From the NCBI RefSeq assembly GCF_963678635.1, contig NC_087065.1:16600572-16664571 (forward strand): 64,000 bases of DNA, written 5' to 3'. Made by a program: the position numbers and the translations under genes. The notes under the pieces were generated by a model, which searched no databases, had not been told where the DNA came from, and was given only the letters and a program-made list of their open reading frames with translations. The stretch comes from Symsagittifera roscoffensis. Taxonomy: Eukaryota > Xenacoelomorpha > Acoela > Convolutidae. This document shows, in pieces, positions 33,331 through 46,959 of the stretch. How positions within the stretch are numbered: the stretch's first letter is position 1; each line of letters starts with the position of its first letter.

Positions 33331-34771
33331 GAAAAAAAAACGAGATAATTTGGAAGATGGTATTTGAAAACTTGCCATTGATTTTTAGTGTTCACTGATT
33401 TTTTGTTTAAACGATAGTCAAATCATCATCGACTAGCTGGTTTAAGGTTGAATTTGTTGACATGGAGCTAATTTTGTTTATATTAGAAAAACAAGTAAAT
33501 TGTTAGGTGTAATGCGGAAAATTCTATTCAATGTGGACACTTTTTTTCATTGTACAACTAAGCGCAAAAAAATATGCAAATTACAAGTTATTTGCTGCGT
33601 ATCTAAAAAAAATTTTTTTGGAAATCAGGAGTACTTTAAAACAAATTTCAACAAATTTATCTTCTGTTTTCTAGTTCAAATAAACAGAATTTTCGAGCAC
33701 TTTGGAAACACAATGAAGAATTTTTGTTGCAAAGAAACTTCTGCGCAGCAGGCAAGTTTTCAGGAAACCAAAAATTTCAAGGATAACATGAAAAGAAATA
33801 GTTAAAACTGATGGAATTCTTGAACGATGAGTTGAGTTAAATATCTGAGACAAGGCAAATTTACCCCTAAATTGGCCCTTGAATTGGAATTCATTTTGTC
33901 TGGCTACAAAACATCAAAATTTGGGTAGTTATTAATGGACAAATAATGAGCAGTAGACTCTTCTAGGAGTTGCCCTGGATAAATCTATATCAAAAACCCG
34001 CGATTGGATTTTGAAGAAGCAAAAAAATTGAATCTGCAGAACTTTTTCATCTTTAATATTCTAAACTAAAATTGATCAGCCAAAGCTTTGATTTTTCAAA
34101 CTTGAAGAAATTTTTTTAAAAAATCATGAGACAACTTTTGTATCTTTCATTTAAATTTTTCTTGTTAAATCGAAAAAAGGCGACTCGTTCATTTTGCTCA
34201 CAATTTTTTGTGAAAATTTTTCAGATTTAATCGAAACAACAGTATAACAACCAGAAGCTTTCTATCAGTTTTGTACACTACTAAATAAGTAAAACAAGTG
34301 AAAAAAAAACAGTGTACTTGAGCTCAATTAAGGACATACGAGCAAAACTTTCCAAACACGAGATAGTTTCCCCGTGTTTTACTTATTTTCATAGCTACTT
34401 TAAAAACTATGATCTTCAAGCAGGAAAAATACCCAATATCAACAACTTAACAAGTTTTTATTATTAGTAAGGGTTTTGATCGAAGTCGGGTAATGATCTA
34501 GGATAACAAGATAAGCAAAAACCTTGATAATTTAATGGTAAAATGGGTCAATCCGCCACTTATTTAAGGTTACTATTTTTCAGATAATTGATTGGAAAAT
34601 AACAGTGAACAGAAAAAATGTAGTTTTTGTCAGACTTCTCCTGAGGTGCCAGATGAATTTCCCTCTCTTGCCATGTCAGCCAACACATACTTCAATCAGT
34701 TAGTCATTTATCTTTGATGAACCTACTTGCTCATACATTCAGCGCTTGAGTGCATTCACTACTTGCTAAAT
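33331..34771. other. Gene-free stretch
   Basis: AT-rich, no exon-like sequence or repeat recognised. Confidence 0.5.
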
Positions 34772-34779
34772 ACTGCTTC

Positions 34780-35158
34780 GGCGCACAGACAAATTGGCCT
34801 AAGACAATTCAGCCAATTTGAAATTCAGACAATTCAGCCAAAAGTATACAGACAATTCAGCCTGAGATAGTTCAGCTTGAGACAATTCAGCCAGTTTTAC
34901 AAAACGCTAGATTCGAAAGAAAAAATCGAAGTTGAAGGTATTTCTCGGTTTAAGGTCACCGGTGGGCGCGGGGATAATCGGCTCTAAGTTTCGTATAGAG
35001 TCCTACGCTCTGTTGACAAGCTCGCAACACGTTGGCGCGACTGCGGTTGTCCTAATTACTGACTGAATTGTCTATGGCTGAGTTGTCTGCATACTTTTGT
35101 CTGAATTGTCTGAATATCAAATCGGCTGACATGTCTTTGGCCGAATGGTCTGGACGCG
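34780..35158. mobile_element. hAT-like MITE with 8-bp target duplication
   Basis: A 379-base element with imperfect inverted ends of about 83 bases: GGCGCACAGACAAATTGGCC on the left and, inverted, CGCGTCCAGACCATTCGGCC on the right. Both continue through ATTCAGACAATTCAG and CAAAAGTAT. ACTGCTTC occurs at 34772-34779 and again at 35159-35166, an 8-bp target duplication as produced by hAT-type (and some other) transposases. No coding frame. Confidence 0.75.
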
Positions 35159-35589
35159 ACTGCTTCATGCGCTACAACTTATTACATTGTTTATTAGCAC
35201 TTTTAAAAAATGATAGGTTATTTTAGCTTCTAAATCTTCCAAAAGATATTAGATTATTTTTTAGCTAATTATTTCAAAACGCAATGATTTAACAAAAGTT
35301 TTTCATTTGTCAGTTTTTTTTGCAGGTTTTCTAGTCGCAAAGACGCTTTTATACTTTGAAAAAATCTTCTGAGAAAACTGGTTTTGGAAAACATTACAAA
35401 TTTGAAACATTTGTGATCTTGAAAGGCATGGATGTGATTTATTTATGGATTTTACTGAACGGTTCGTTTTTGTTTATGAATCACATTTCCCTTTATCCTA
35501 GCCTAAAAAGTTACATACAACATTTCCCGTATTTCAAGGCTAAGTCTTTAATGTTTCAACTGCCGCTAAGCGATCTCGAACACTTTTTT

Positions 35590-36117
35590 GTTTGCCTGTC
35601 GATACAAAAGTAACGGAATATTTGTGCTCGGGGTGGGTTTTTTTTTCTTCAGACAAATTTCGACTTTTTAACTAGCCATTTTTGACGGAATTTTTTTTAT
35701 ATCATTCGAAAGGTATTGTTGTCCTGAGCTCAAATTTGAAAAGATATTTTACCATTTATCTTTTTCGTTAAATTACGGGGGTTTAAAGATTGTCATTTTG
35801 GCCAATTTGGGACAATTAACGCGCGATATATTTTGCGCTATTATCGCGTAAGCTGAGAGTTAATACGTCTTAGAAATCGTTCCAAATTGCCTGAATGAAG
35901 CTGATTTGCCATAAGTGATTTGTTACAAGGGGCAAAATTTATCCTTTTGTAATTTTGTATGGCGTGTGGTGGGTTGGTTTTCATAAAAAATTTCAAATTT
36001 CAAAAAAAAAAATTCATTTTGTTTTAGTTCCTTTAATTTTATACTGTTATAACTGCTCCATTAGCCTTAAAAGTCAGTCGGAACATTCAGGGTTTCGCCC
36101 TGATTCGAGGAGTCTTG
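35590..36117 (+). mobile_element. A element, unit 1
   Basis: The first terminus is altered (GTTTGCCTGTCGATAC). The 3' hairpin CAGGG-TTTCG-CCCTG is intact here, unlike in later units. The ending is GAGGAGTCTTG. Confidence 0.65.
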
Positions 36118-36530
36118 TTTTATTTATTAGAACAACTTATTCAATAACTTAATTCAGATGTCAACTGATTATGATTCACTCCACAGTCAATGACTTAGGA
36201 CTGGTATCAATTTCATAACTTCAAGGGTAAAACTAACTTGGTATGCCGTTCATCATAAGAATACTTAAGACACGTATTGGGTATATGACTTTGGCTTAAT
36301 GGAGAGTACTAGACCTGACGAATATTTGTCACACAGCTATGAGCTTTGTAGACAATGAATATTTAAGGTCCAAACTCAATTGCATTTTACACAAAAAGTT
36401 ATGCTTTCAGAACAAATTTTCACCAAGAAAGTTGCATATTCGGTTTGCTATCATATTTGCATTGTGCTAATGTAACAGAATGGTTTGTTGACGTAATATG
36501 TTTTTCTCATCGAGCATTCATTTTGTTTTT

Positions 36531-37107
36531 TTCCGACTTTCGTAACGAAAGTAACGAAATATTTGTGCTCGGGTGGGTTTTTTCTTCAGACAAATTTCGA
36601 CTTTTTAAACTAGCCATTTTTGACGGAACTTTTTCATATCATTCGAAAGATATTGATATTGTTTTCCTGAGCTTAAATTTGAAAGGATATCTTACCTGTG
36701 ATCCTTTTTGTAAAGGTATGGGGGTTTAAAGATTGCCATTTTGGTCAATTTGGGACAAAATTAATTCGCGATATATTTCGCGCTTCAACGCGTAACTGGA
36801 GATTTAATCTATCTAAGAAACCGTTCCAAATTGCTTGAACGCAATTAATTGCCATAATTGATTTGTTACTGAGAGCAACATCTATTACTTTGTACTTAAT
36901 ACGGTGTGGGGAAAATAATTTCACAAAAAATCTCATATGTTGATAAAAAATCATTTTACCTGTTAATTTTTAACTTTTTCATGTATTTAACTTTTTCGTG
37001 TTATTTTTTTAAATTTTAATATTTAGTTTTTTCTTGTTATTACTGCTCCATAGACCTTAAAAGGCAGTCGGAACCTTCAGGGCTTCGCACTGATACGAGC
37101 AGTCTTG
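36531..37107 (+). mobile_element. B element, unit 1
   Basis: Begins TTCCGACTTTCGTAACG, with a near-palindromic TTTCGTAACGAAA, and ends CAGGGCTTCGCACTG then GATACGAGCAGTCTTG. It is longer than A in the AT-rich part before CTGCTCCATAGACC. Confidence 0.65.
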
Positions 37108-37860
37108 TTTTTCTAACAACCATATGTTTTGCATACAGCCTTCCTGGATTGAAGCAGATATTCCAAACTAACTTGACTTAACTTATTGCGATCGACCAAA
37201 TCGCAGCTAGTTAGAACAAGGGGTCTTTCTGACTGTTGCTAAGACTTTCCTATTCTTATTCAACAGACAAAGTTTCTTTCACTCGTAAATAGGTATATTA
37301 TTTCAAATATAGAGGACGCACGTCAATTTTATATCAAGAGCCATTGGGGTATGGATTGATAGTTATCGAGATAGAGATTTGAGATTTTGGTTATTAGGAT
37401 GGTTGGGGGTCTCAGTATGAGAGTGGTTGTGAGATTTGAGATTTTGAGAAAGTGATATTTGGTATATTTTCGCTTGGCTTATATACTGTAGATTTTGATA
37501 TTTTCAACATTCCATCTGTTGGTTAAACCAATCAGAAAGAGACAGCATATGCTGTAATGTTTGCTTTTGGTGATATTTTATCAACCGAGCAAACACATAA
37601 CTTCAAGCTAGCATATGGTATAAGTTTAAAAATTATGTTTCTGATTTCAAGTCAGAACATGTGGTAAAAGTTTAAGAATTGTGTTTCTGATTTTAATTCA
37701 GAACATCCAACCATCTTATAGGGTGATTGTTAAACGGTAATACCCGTTGACAAAAAATTTAAAAGCATAATATAATTTACAAAACATCAAAAAATTTGTT
37801 ATAATAGAGTTTGCGTAAAGTTTTAATTCTGATTTTGATAGTTTGTTCGTAAAGTGGCGG

Positions 37861-37998
37861 CTTGTAGTGTAGTCGGTTGATGAATGGCTGCTTGTAGTCG
37901 GTTGAAGAATGGCTGCTTGTGTTCGGTTGAAGAATGCCTGCTTGTAGTCGGTTGAAGAATGGCTGCTTGTAGTCGGTTGAAAAATGGCTGCTTGTAGT
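37861..37998 (+). repeat. 25-bp minisatellite, unit 1 (5 copies)
   Basis: Period CTTGTAGTCGGTTGAAGAAT plus GGCTG. One copy has GTGTTCGG and GCCTG variants. Since 25 is not a multiple of 3, the minus-strand frames across it change phase at each copy. Confidence 0.9.
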
Positions 37999-38415
37999 GT
38001 ATGTGCATGTAGAGTAGAGCAGTGGCGGCGGCCAAATCACAGCTGGATACTTTTGAGAAATATAACATCAAATACAATTTTTCAAATTTGGATTAGCGAA
38101 TATACTTATCAGCAATACTGGACTATAATTGTAGAAGCATACATACTTTGTAAAGTGGCGGCGGCCAAATCACAGTTGGAGTGTAAAAAAAAGGACGGAG
38201 GTTAATAGATAATCTTGAAACTAATAGTTTCCTTCCACCTGGGTTTTTAGGCTCAGATATTTATTGCTGAGATCCTTATTTTTTTCCCGGAGCGCTGTTA
38301 TGGTTTTCTGCATTTGGTTGATGCGATTTAAGTCGTTTATGTCGTTTAAGTCGTTTATTTCGAGGCTAAGTTTTTAATGTTTCAACTGCGGCTAAGCAAT
38401 CTCGAACACTTTTTT

Positions 38416-38942
38416 GTTCCGACTGTCGATACGAAAGTAACGGAATATTTTTGCTCGGGGTGGGTTTTTTTTTCTTCAGACAAATTCCGACTTTTTAACA
38501 AGCCATTTTTGACGGAATTTTTTTATATCATTTGAAAGGTATTGTTGTCCTGAGCTCAAATTTGAAAAAAAATTTCACCTGTAATCTTTTTTCGTTAAGT
38601 TACGGGGGTGCAAAGATTGCCATTTTGGCCAATTTGGGACAATTAACGCGCGATACATTTTGCGCTATTATCGCGTAAGCTGAGAGTTATTACGTCTTAG
38701 AAATCGTTCCAAATTGACTGAAAGAAGCTTATTTGCCATAAGTGATTTGTTACAAGGAGCGAAATTTATCCTTTTGTAATTTATATGGCGTGTGCTGGGT
38801 TGGTTTTCATAAAAAATTTCAAATTTCAAAAAAAAAATTCATTTTGATTTAGTTCCTTTAATTTTATACTTTTATAACTGCTCCATTAGCCTTAAAAGGC
38901 AGTCGGAACATTCAAGGTTTCGCCCCGATACGAGCAGTATTG
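38416..38942 (+). mobile_element. A element, unit 2
   Basis: GTTCCGACTGTCGATACG start; GTCGGAAC present; hairpin arm mismatched (CAAGG against CCCCG); end AGCAGTATTG. Confidence 0.65.
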
Positions 38943-39353
38943 TTTTATTTAGTAGAACAACTTATTCAATAACTTGATTCAGATGTCAACTGATTATGAT
39001 TCACTCCACAGTCAATGATAGGACTGGTATCAATTTCATAACTTCAATGGCAAAACTAACTTGGTATACCGTTCATCATAAGAATTTTTAAGACACGTAT
39101 TGGATATATGACTTTAGCTTAAGGGAGAGTACTAGACCTGACGATTATTTGTCACACAGCTACGAGTTTTGTAGACAATGAATATTTAAGGTCCAAACTC
39201 AATTGCATTTTACACAAAAAGTTATGCTTTCAGAACAAATTTTCACCAAGAAAGTTGCATATTCGGTTTGCTTTCATATTTGCATTGTGCTAATGTAACA
39301 GGATGGTTTCTTGACGTAATCTGTTTTTCTCATCGAGCATTCATATTGTTTTT

Positions 39354-39932
39354 GTTCCGACTTTCCTAACGAAAGTAACGGAATATTTGTGCTCGGGTGG
39401 GTTTTTTTTCAGACAAATTTCGACTTTTTAAACTAGCCATTTTTGACGGAACTTTTTCATATCATTCGAAAGATATTGATATTGTTTTCCTGAGCTTAAA
39501 TTTGAAAAGATTTTTTACCTGTAATCTTTTTTGTAAAGGTATGGGGGTTTAAAGATTGCCATTTTGGTCAATTTGGGACAAAATTAATTCGCGATATATT
39601 TCACGCTATCAACACCTAAGTGGAGATTTAATCTATCTAAGAAACCGTTCCAAATTGCTTCAACGCAGCTTAATTGCCATAATTGATTTGTTACTGAGAG
39701 CAACATCTATTACTTTGTACTTAATACGGTGTGGGGAAAATAATTTCACAAAAAATCTCATATGTTGATAAAAAATCATTTTACCTTTTAATTTTTAACT
39801 TTTTCATGTATTTAACTTTTTCGTGTTATTTTTTTAAATTTTAATATTTAGTTTTTTCTTGTTATTACTGCTCCATAGACCTTAAAAGGCAGTCGGAACC
39901 TTCAGGGCTTCGCACTGATACGAGCATTCTTG
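39354..39932 (+). mobile_element. B element, unit 2
   Basis: Its 70-codon internal frame translates identically to that of unit 6 and differs from those of units 3-5. End AGCATTCTTG. Confidence 0.65.
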
Positions 39933-40682
39933 TTTTTCTAACAACCATATGTTTTGCATACAGCCTTCCTGGATTGAAGCAGATATTCCAAACTAACTTG
40001 ACTTAACTTATTGCGATCGACCAAATCGCAGCTAGTTAGAACAAGGGGTCTTTCTGACTGTTGCTAAGACTTTCCTATTCTTATTCAACAGACAAAGTTT
40101 CTTTCACTCGTAAATAGGTATATTATTTCAAATATAGAGGACACACGTCAATTTTATATCAAGAGGCATTGGGGTATGGATTGATAGTTATCGAGATAGA
40201 GATTTGAGATTTTGGTTATTAGGATGGTTGGGGGTCTCAGTATGAGAGTGGTTGTGAGATTTGAGATTTTGAGAAAGTGATATTTGGTATATTTTCGCTT
40301 GGCTTATATACTGTAGATTTTGATATTTTCAACATTCCATCTGTTGGTTAAACCAATCAGAAAGAGACAGCATATGCTGTAATGTTTGCTTTTGGTGATA
40401 TTTTATCAACCGAGCAAACACATAACTTCAAGCTAGCATATGGTATAAGTTTAAAAATTATGTTTCTGATTTCAAGTCAGAACATGTGGTAAAAGTTTAA
40501 GAATTGTGTTTCTGATTTTAATTCAGAACATCCAACCATCTTATAGGGTGATTGTTAAACGGTGATACCCGTTGACAAAAAATTTAAAAGCTTAATATAA
40601 TTTACAAAATATCAAAAAATTTGTTTTAATAGAGTTTGCGTAAAGTTTTTATTCTGATTTTGATAGTTTGTTCGTAAAGTGG

Positions 40683-40821
40683 CGGCTTGTAGTGTAGTCG
40701 GTTGATGAATGGCTGCTTGTAGTCGGTTGAAGAATGGCTGCTTGTGTTCGGTTGAAGAATGCCTGCTTGTAGTCGGTTGAAGAATGGCTGCTTGTAGTCG
40801 GTTGAAGAATGGCTGCTTGTA
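40683..40821 (+). repeat. 25-bp minisatellite, unit 2 (5 copies)
   Basis: Same order of variant copies as in unit 1, including the GTGTTCGG copy. Confidence 0.9.
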
Positions 40822-41240
40822 GTGTATGTGCATGTAGAGTAGAGCAGTGACGGCGGCCAAATCACAGTTGGATACTTTTGAGAAATATAACATCAAATAC
40901 AATTTTTCAAATTTGGATTAGCGAATATACTTATCAGCAATACTGGACTATAATTGTAGAAGCATACATTATTTGTAAAGTGGCGGCGGCCAAATCACAG
41001 TTGGAGTGTAAAAAAAAGGACGGAGGTTAATAGATAATCTTGAAACTAATAGTTTCCTTCCACCTGGGTTTTTAGGCTCAGATATTTATTGCTGAGATCC
41101 TTATTTTTTCCCCGGAGCGCTGTTATGGTTTTCTGCAATTGGTTGATGCGATTTAAGTCGTTTATGTCGTTTAAGTCGTTTATTTCGAGGCTAAGTCTTT
41201 AATGTTTCAACTGCGGCTAAGCGATCTCGAACACTTTTTT

Positions 41241-41767
41241 GTTCCGACTGTCGATACGAAAGTAACGGAATATTTGTGCTCGGGTGGGTTTTTTTTTCTT
41301 CAGACAAATTCCGACTTTTTAACAAGCCATTTTTGACGGAATTTTTTTATATCATTCGGAAGGTATTGTTGTCTTGAGCTCAAATTTGAAAAAAAAATTT
41401 CACCTGTAATCTTTTTTCGTTAAGTTACGGGGGTTTAAAGATTGTCATTTTGGCCAATTTGGGACTATTAACGCGCGATATATTTTGCGCTATTATCGCG
41501 TAAGCTGAGAGTTATTAAGTCTTAGAAATCGTTCCAAATTGGCTGAAAGAAGCTTATTTGCCATAAGTGATTTAAAACAAGGAGCGAAATTTATCCTTTT
41601 GTAATTTATATGGCGTGTGGTGGGTTGGTTTTCATAATAAATTTCAAATTTCAAAAAAAAATTTCATTTTGTTTTAGTTCCTTTAATTTTATCCTTTTAT
41701 AACTGCTCCATTAGCCTTAAAAGGCAGTCGGAACATTCAGTATTTCGCCCCGATACGAGCAGTCTTG
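41241..41767 (+). mobile_element. A element, unit 3
   Basis: Intact GTTCCGAC and GTCGGAAC; hairpin decayed to CAGTATTTCGCCCCG; end AGCAGTCTTG. Confidence 0.65.
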
Positions 41768-42180
41768 TTTTATTTATTAGAACAACTTATTCAATAACTT
41801 AATTCAGATGTCAACTGATTATGATTCACTCCACAGTCAATGACTTAGGACTGGTATCAATTTCTTAACTTCAATGGCAAAACTAACTTGGTATGCCGTT
41901 CATCATAAGAATACTTAAGACACGTATTGGGTATATGACTTTAGCTTAAGGGAGAGTACTAGACCTGACGAATATTTGTCACACAGCTATGAGCTTTGTA
42001 GACAATGAATATTTGAGGTCCAAACTCAATTGCATTTTACACAAAAAGTTATGCTTTCAGAACAAATTTTCACCAAGAAAATTGCATATTCGGTTTGCTA
42101 TCATATTTGCATTGTGCTAATGTAACAGAATGGTTTGTTGACGTAACCTGTTTTTCTCATCGAGCATTCATTTTGTTTTT

Positions 42181-42759
42181 GTTCCGACTTTCGTAACGAA
42201 AGTAACGAAATATTTGTGCTCGGGTGGGTTTTTTTTTCAGACAAATTTCGACTTTTTAAACTAGCCATTTTTGACGGAACTTTTTCATATCATTCGAAAG
42301 ATATTGATATTGTTTTCCTGAGCTTAAATTTGAAAAGATATTTTACCTGTAATCTTTTTTGTAAAGGTATGGGGATTTAAAGATTGCCCTTTTGGTCAAT
42401 TTGGGACAAAATTAATTCGCGATATATTTCGCGCTATCAACGCCTAAGTGGAGATTTAATCTATCTTAGAAACCGTTCCAAATTGCTTGAACGCAGCTTA
42501 ATTGCCATAATTGATTTGTTACTGAGAGCAACATCTATTACTTTGAACTTAATACGGTGTGGGGAAAATATTTTCACAAAAAATCTCATATGTTGAAAAA
42601 AATCATTTTACTTTTTAATTTTTAATTTTTTCATGTATTTAACTTTTTCGTGTTATTTTTTTAAATTTTAATATTTAGTTTTTTCTTGTTATTACTGCTC
42701 CATAGACCTTAAAAGGCAGTCGGAACCTTCAGGGCTTCGCACTGATACGAGCAGTCTTG
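42181..42759 (+). mobile_element. B element, unit 3
   Basis: GTTCCGACTTTCGTAACG start, GTCGGAAC and AGCAGTCTTG end. Confidence 0.65.
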
Positions 42760-43510
42760 TTTTTCTAACAACCATATGTTTTGCATACAGCCTTCCTGGA
42801 TTGAAGCAGATATTCCAAACTAACTTGACTTAACTTATTGCAATCGACCAAATCGCAGCTAGTTAGAACAAGGGGTCTTTCTGAATGTTGCTAAGACTTT
42901 CCTATTCTTATTCAACAGACAAAGTTTCTTTCACTCGTAAATAGGTATATTATTTCAAATATAGAGGACACACATCAATTTTATATCAAGAGGCATTGGG
43001 GTTTGGATTGATAGTTATCGAGATAGAGGTTTGAGATTTTGGTTATTAGGATGGTTGGGGGTCTCAGTATGAGAGTGGTTGTGATATTTGAGATTTTGAG
43101 AAAGTGATTTTTGGTATATTTTCGCTTGGCTTATATACCGTAGATTTTGATATTTTCAAGATTCCATCTGTTGGTTAAACCAATCAGAAAGAGACAACAT
43201 ATGCTGTAATGTTTGCTTTTGGTGATATTTTATCAACCGAGCAAACACATAACTTCAAGCTAGCATATGGTATAAGTTTAAGAATTATGTTTCTGATTTC
43301 AAGTCAGAACATGTGGTAAAAGTTTAAGAATTGTGTTTCTGATTTTAATTCAGAACATCCAACCATCTTATAGGGTGATTGTTAAACGGTGATACCCGTT
43401 GACAAAAAATTTAAAAGCATAGTATAATTTACAAAACATCAAAAATTTGTTTTAATAGAGTTTGCGTAAAGTTTTTATTCTGATTTTGATAGTTTGTTTG
43501 TAAAGTGGCG

Positions 43511-43648
43511 GCTTGTAGTGTAGTCGGTTGATGAATGGCTACTTGTAGTCGGTTGAAGAATGACTGCTTGTAGTCGGTTGAAGAATGCCTGCTTGTAGTC
43601 GGTTGAAGAATGGCTGCTTGTAGTCGGTTGAAGAATGACTGCTTGTAG
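43511..43648 (+). repeat. 25-bp minisatellite, unit 3 (5 copies)
   Basis: Carries GGCTA and GACTG variants not seen in other units; lacks the GTGTTCGG copy. Confidence 0.9.
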
Positions 43649-44059
43649 TGTATGTGCATGTAGAGTAGAGCAGTGGCCAAATCACAGCTGGATACTTTTG
43701 AGAAATATAACATCAAATACAATTTTTCAAATTTGGATTAGCGAATATACTTATCAGCAATACTGGCCTATAATTGTAGAAGCATACATATTTTGTAAAG
43801 TGGCGGCGGCCAAATCACAGTTGGAGTGTAAAAAAAGGACGGAGGTTAATAGATAATCTTGAAACTAAAAGTTTCCTTCCACCTGGGTTTTTAGGCTCAG
43901 ATATTTATTGCTGAGATCCTGAATTTTTTCCCGGAGCGCTGTTATGGTTTTCTGCATTTGGTTGATGCGATTTAAGTCGTTTATGTCGTTTAAGTCGTTT
44001 TTTTCGAGGCTAAGTCTTTAATGTTTCAACTGCGGCTAAGCGATCTCGAACACTTTTTT

Positions 44060-44588
44060 GTTCCGACTGTCGATACGAAAGTAACGGAATATTTGTGCCC
44101 GTGGTGGGTTTTTTTTCTTCAGACAAATTTCGACTTTTTACCAAGCCATTTTTGACGGAATTTTTTTATATCATTCGAAAGGTATTGTTGTCCTGAGCTC
44201 AAATTTGAAAAAAAAATTCACCTGTAATCTTTTTTCGTTAAGTTATGGGGGTGTAAAGATTGCCATTTTGGCCAATTTGGGACAATTAACGCGCGATATA
44301 TTTTGCGCTATTATCGCGTAAGCTGAGAGTTATTACGTCTTAGAAATCGTTCCAAATTGGCTGAAAGAAGCTTATTTGCCATAAGAGATTTGTTACAAGG
44401 AGCGAAATTTATCCTTTTGTAATTTATATGGCGTGTGCTGGGTTTGGTTTTCATACAAAATTTCAAATTTCAAAAAAAAAAATTTTATTTTGTTTTAGTT
44501 CCTTTAATTTTATACTTTTATAACTGCTCCATTAGCCTTAAAAGGCAGTAGGAACATTCAGTGTTTCGCCCCGATACGAGCAGTCTTG
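44060..44588 (+). mobile_element. A element, unit 4
   Basis: The inner inverted motif is changed to GTAGGAAC, as in unit 6 only. Confidence 0.65.
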
Positions 44589-45001
44589 TTTTATTTATTA
44601 GAACAACTTATTCAATAACTTAATTCAGATGTCAACTGATTATGATTCACTCCACAGTCAATGACTTAGGACTGGTATCAATTTCTTAACTTCAATAGCA
44701 AAACTAACTTGGTATGCCGTTCATCATAAGAATACTTAAGACACGTATTGGGTATATGACTTTAGCTTAAGGGAGAGTACTAGACCTGACGAATATTTGT
44801 CACACAGCTATGAGCTTTGTAGACAATGAATATTTAAGGTCCAAACTCAATTGCCTTTTACACAAAAAGTTATGCTTTCAGAACAAATTTTCACCAAGAA
44901 AATTGCATTTTCGGTTTGCTATCATATTTGCATTGTGCTAATGTAACAGAATGGTTTGTTGACGTAACCTGTTTTTCTCATCGAGCATTCATTTTGTTTT
45001 T

Positions 45002-45582
45002 GTTCCGACTTTCGTAACGAAAGTAACGAAATATTTGTGCTCGGGTGGGTTTTTTTTTTCAGACAAATTTCGACTTTTTAAACTAGCAAATTTTGACGGA
45101 ACTTTTTCATATCATTCGAAAGATATTGATATTGTTTTCCTGAGCTTAAATTTGAAAAGATGTTTTACCTGTAATCTTTTTTGTAAAGGTATGGGGGTTT
45201 AAAGATTGCCATTTTGGTCAATTTGGGACAAAATTAATTCGCGATATATTGCGCGCTATCAACACCTAAGTGGAGATTTAATCTATCTAAGAAACCGTTC
45301 CAAATTGCTTGAACGCAGCTTAATTGCCATAGTTGATTTGTTACTGAGAGCAACATCTATTACTTTGAACTTAATACGGTGTGGGGAAAAAATTTTCACA
45401 AAAAATCTCATATGTTGAAAAAAATCATTTTACTTTTTAATTTTTAACTTTTTCATGTATTTAATTTTTTCGTGTTATTTTTTTTTAATTTTAATTTTTG
45501 GTTTTTTCATGTTATTACTGCTCCATAGACCTTAAAAGGCAGTCGGAACATTCAGGGCTTTGCACTGATACGAGCAGTCTTG
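45002..45582 (+). mobile_element. B element, unit 4
   Basis: Shares TTTTTTCATGTTATTAC and TTTGCACTG with unit 5, differing from units 1-3 and 6. Confidence 0.65.
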
Positions 45583-46189
45583 TTTTTCTAACAACCATAT
45601 GTTTTGCATACAGCCTTCCTGGATTGAAGCAGATATTCCAAACTAACTTGACTTAACTTATTGCGATCGACCAAATCGCAGCTAGTTAGAACAAGGGGTC
45701 TTTCTGAATGTTGCTAAGACTTTCCTATTCTTATTCAACAGACAAAGTTTCTTTCACTCGTAAATAGGTATATTATTTCAAATATAGAGGACACACATCA
45801 ATTTTATATCAAGAGGCATTGGGGTATAGATTGATAGTTATCGAGATAGAGATTTGAGATTTTGGCTATTAGGATGGTTGGGGGTCTCAGTATGAGAGTG
45901 GTTGTGAGATTTGAGATTTTGAGAAAGTGATATTTGGTATATTTTCGCTTGGCTTATATACCGTAGATTTTGATATTTTCAACATTCCATCTGTTGGTTA
46001 AACCAATCAGAAAGAGACAACATATGCTGTAATGTTTGCTTTTGGTGATATTTTATCAACCGAGCAAACACATAACTTCAAGCTAGCATATGGTATAAGT
46101 TTAAAAATTATGTTTCTGATTTCAAGTCAGAACATGTGGTAAAAGTTTAAGAATTGTGTTTCTGATTTTAATTCAGAACATCCAACCAT

Positions 46190-46290
46190 CTAGTTAGAAC
46201 AAGGGGTCTTTCTGAATGTTGCTAAGACTTTCCTATTCTTATTCAACAGACAAAGTTTCTTTCACTCGTAAATAGGTATATTATTTCAAG
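46190..46290 (+). repeat. Internal duplication of about 95 bp in unit 4
   Basis: A block starting CTAGTTAGAACAAGGGGTC and ending GTATATTATTTCAA repeats 45680-45780 of the same unit and interrupts the sequence CATCTTATAGGGTGATTG. It explains why unit 4 is about 80 bases longer. Confidence 0.85.
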
Positions 46291-46429
46291 GGTGATTGTT
46301 AAACGGTAATACCCGTTGACAAAAAATTTAAAAGCTTAATATAATTTACAAAATATCAAAAAATTTGTTTTAATAGAGTTTGCGTAAAGTTTTTATTCTG
46401 ATTTTGATAGTTTGTTCGTAAAGTGGCGG

Positions 46430-46543
46430 CTTGTAGTGTAGTCGGTTGATGAATGGCTGCTTGTAGTCGGTTGAAGAATGGCTGCTTGTGTTCGGTTGAA
46501 GAATGGCTGCTTGTAGTCGGTTGAAGAATGGCTGCTTGTAGTG
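46430..46543 (+). repeat. 25-bp minisatellite, unit 4 (4 copies)
   Basis: One copy fewer than in units 1-3; retains the GTGTTCGG variant. Confidence 0.9.
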
Positions 46544-46959
46544 TATGTGCATGTAGAGTAGAGCAGTGACGGCGGCCAAATCACAGTTGGATACTTTTGA
46601 GAAAAATAACATCAAATACAATTTTTCAAATTTGGATTAGCGAATATACTTATCAGCAATACTGGACTATAATTGTAGAAGCATACATTATTTGTAAAGT
46701 GGCGGCGGCCAAATCACAGTTGGAGTGTAAAAAAAAGGACGGAGGTTAATAGATAATCTTGAAACTAATAGTTTCCTTCCACCTGGGTTTTTAGGCTCAG
46801 ATATTTATTGCTGAGATCCTTATTTTTTCCCCGGAGCGCTGTTATGGTTTTCTGCATTTGGTTGATGCGATTTAAGTCGTTTATGTCGTTTAAGTCGTTT
46901 ATTTCGAGGCTAAGTCTTTAATGTTTCAACTGCGGCTAAGCGAGCTCGAACACCTTTTT

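Noticed and set aside
35356-35613. 85-codon frame MKKSSEKTGF
   Set aside because: Crosses the left edge of the 2.82-kb array and runs into the A element; no homology recognised.
37861-37998. Short regular repeats considered as a CRISPR array
   Set aside because: Directly adjacent copies without unique spacers, in animal-type DNA, with no cas genes.
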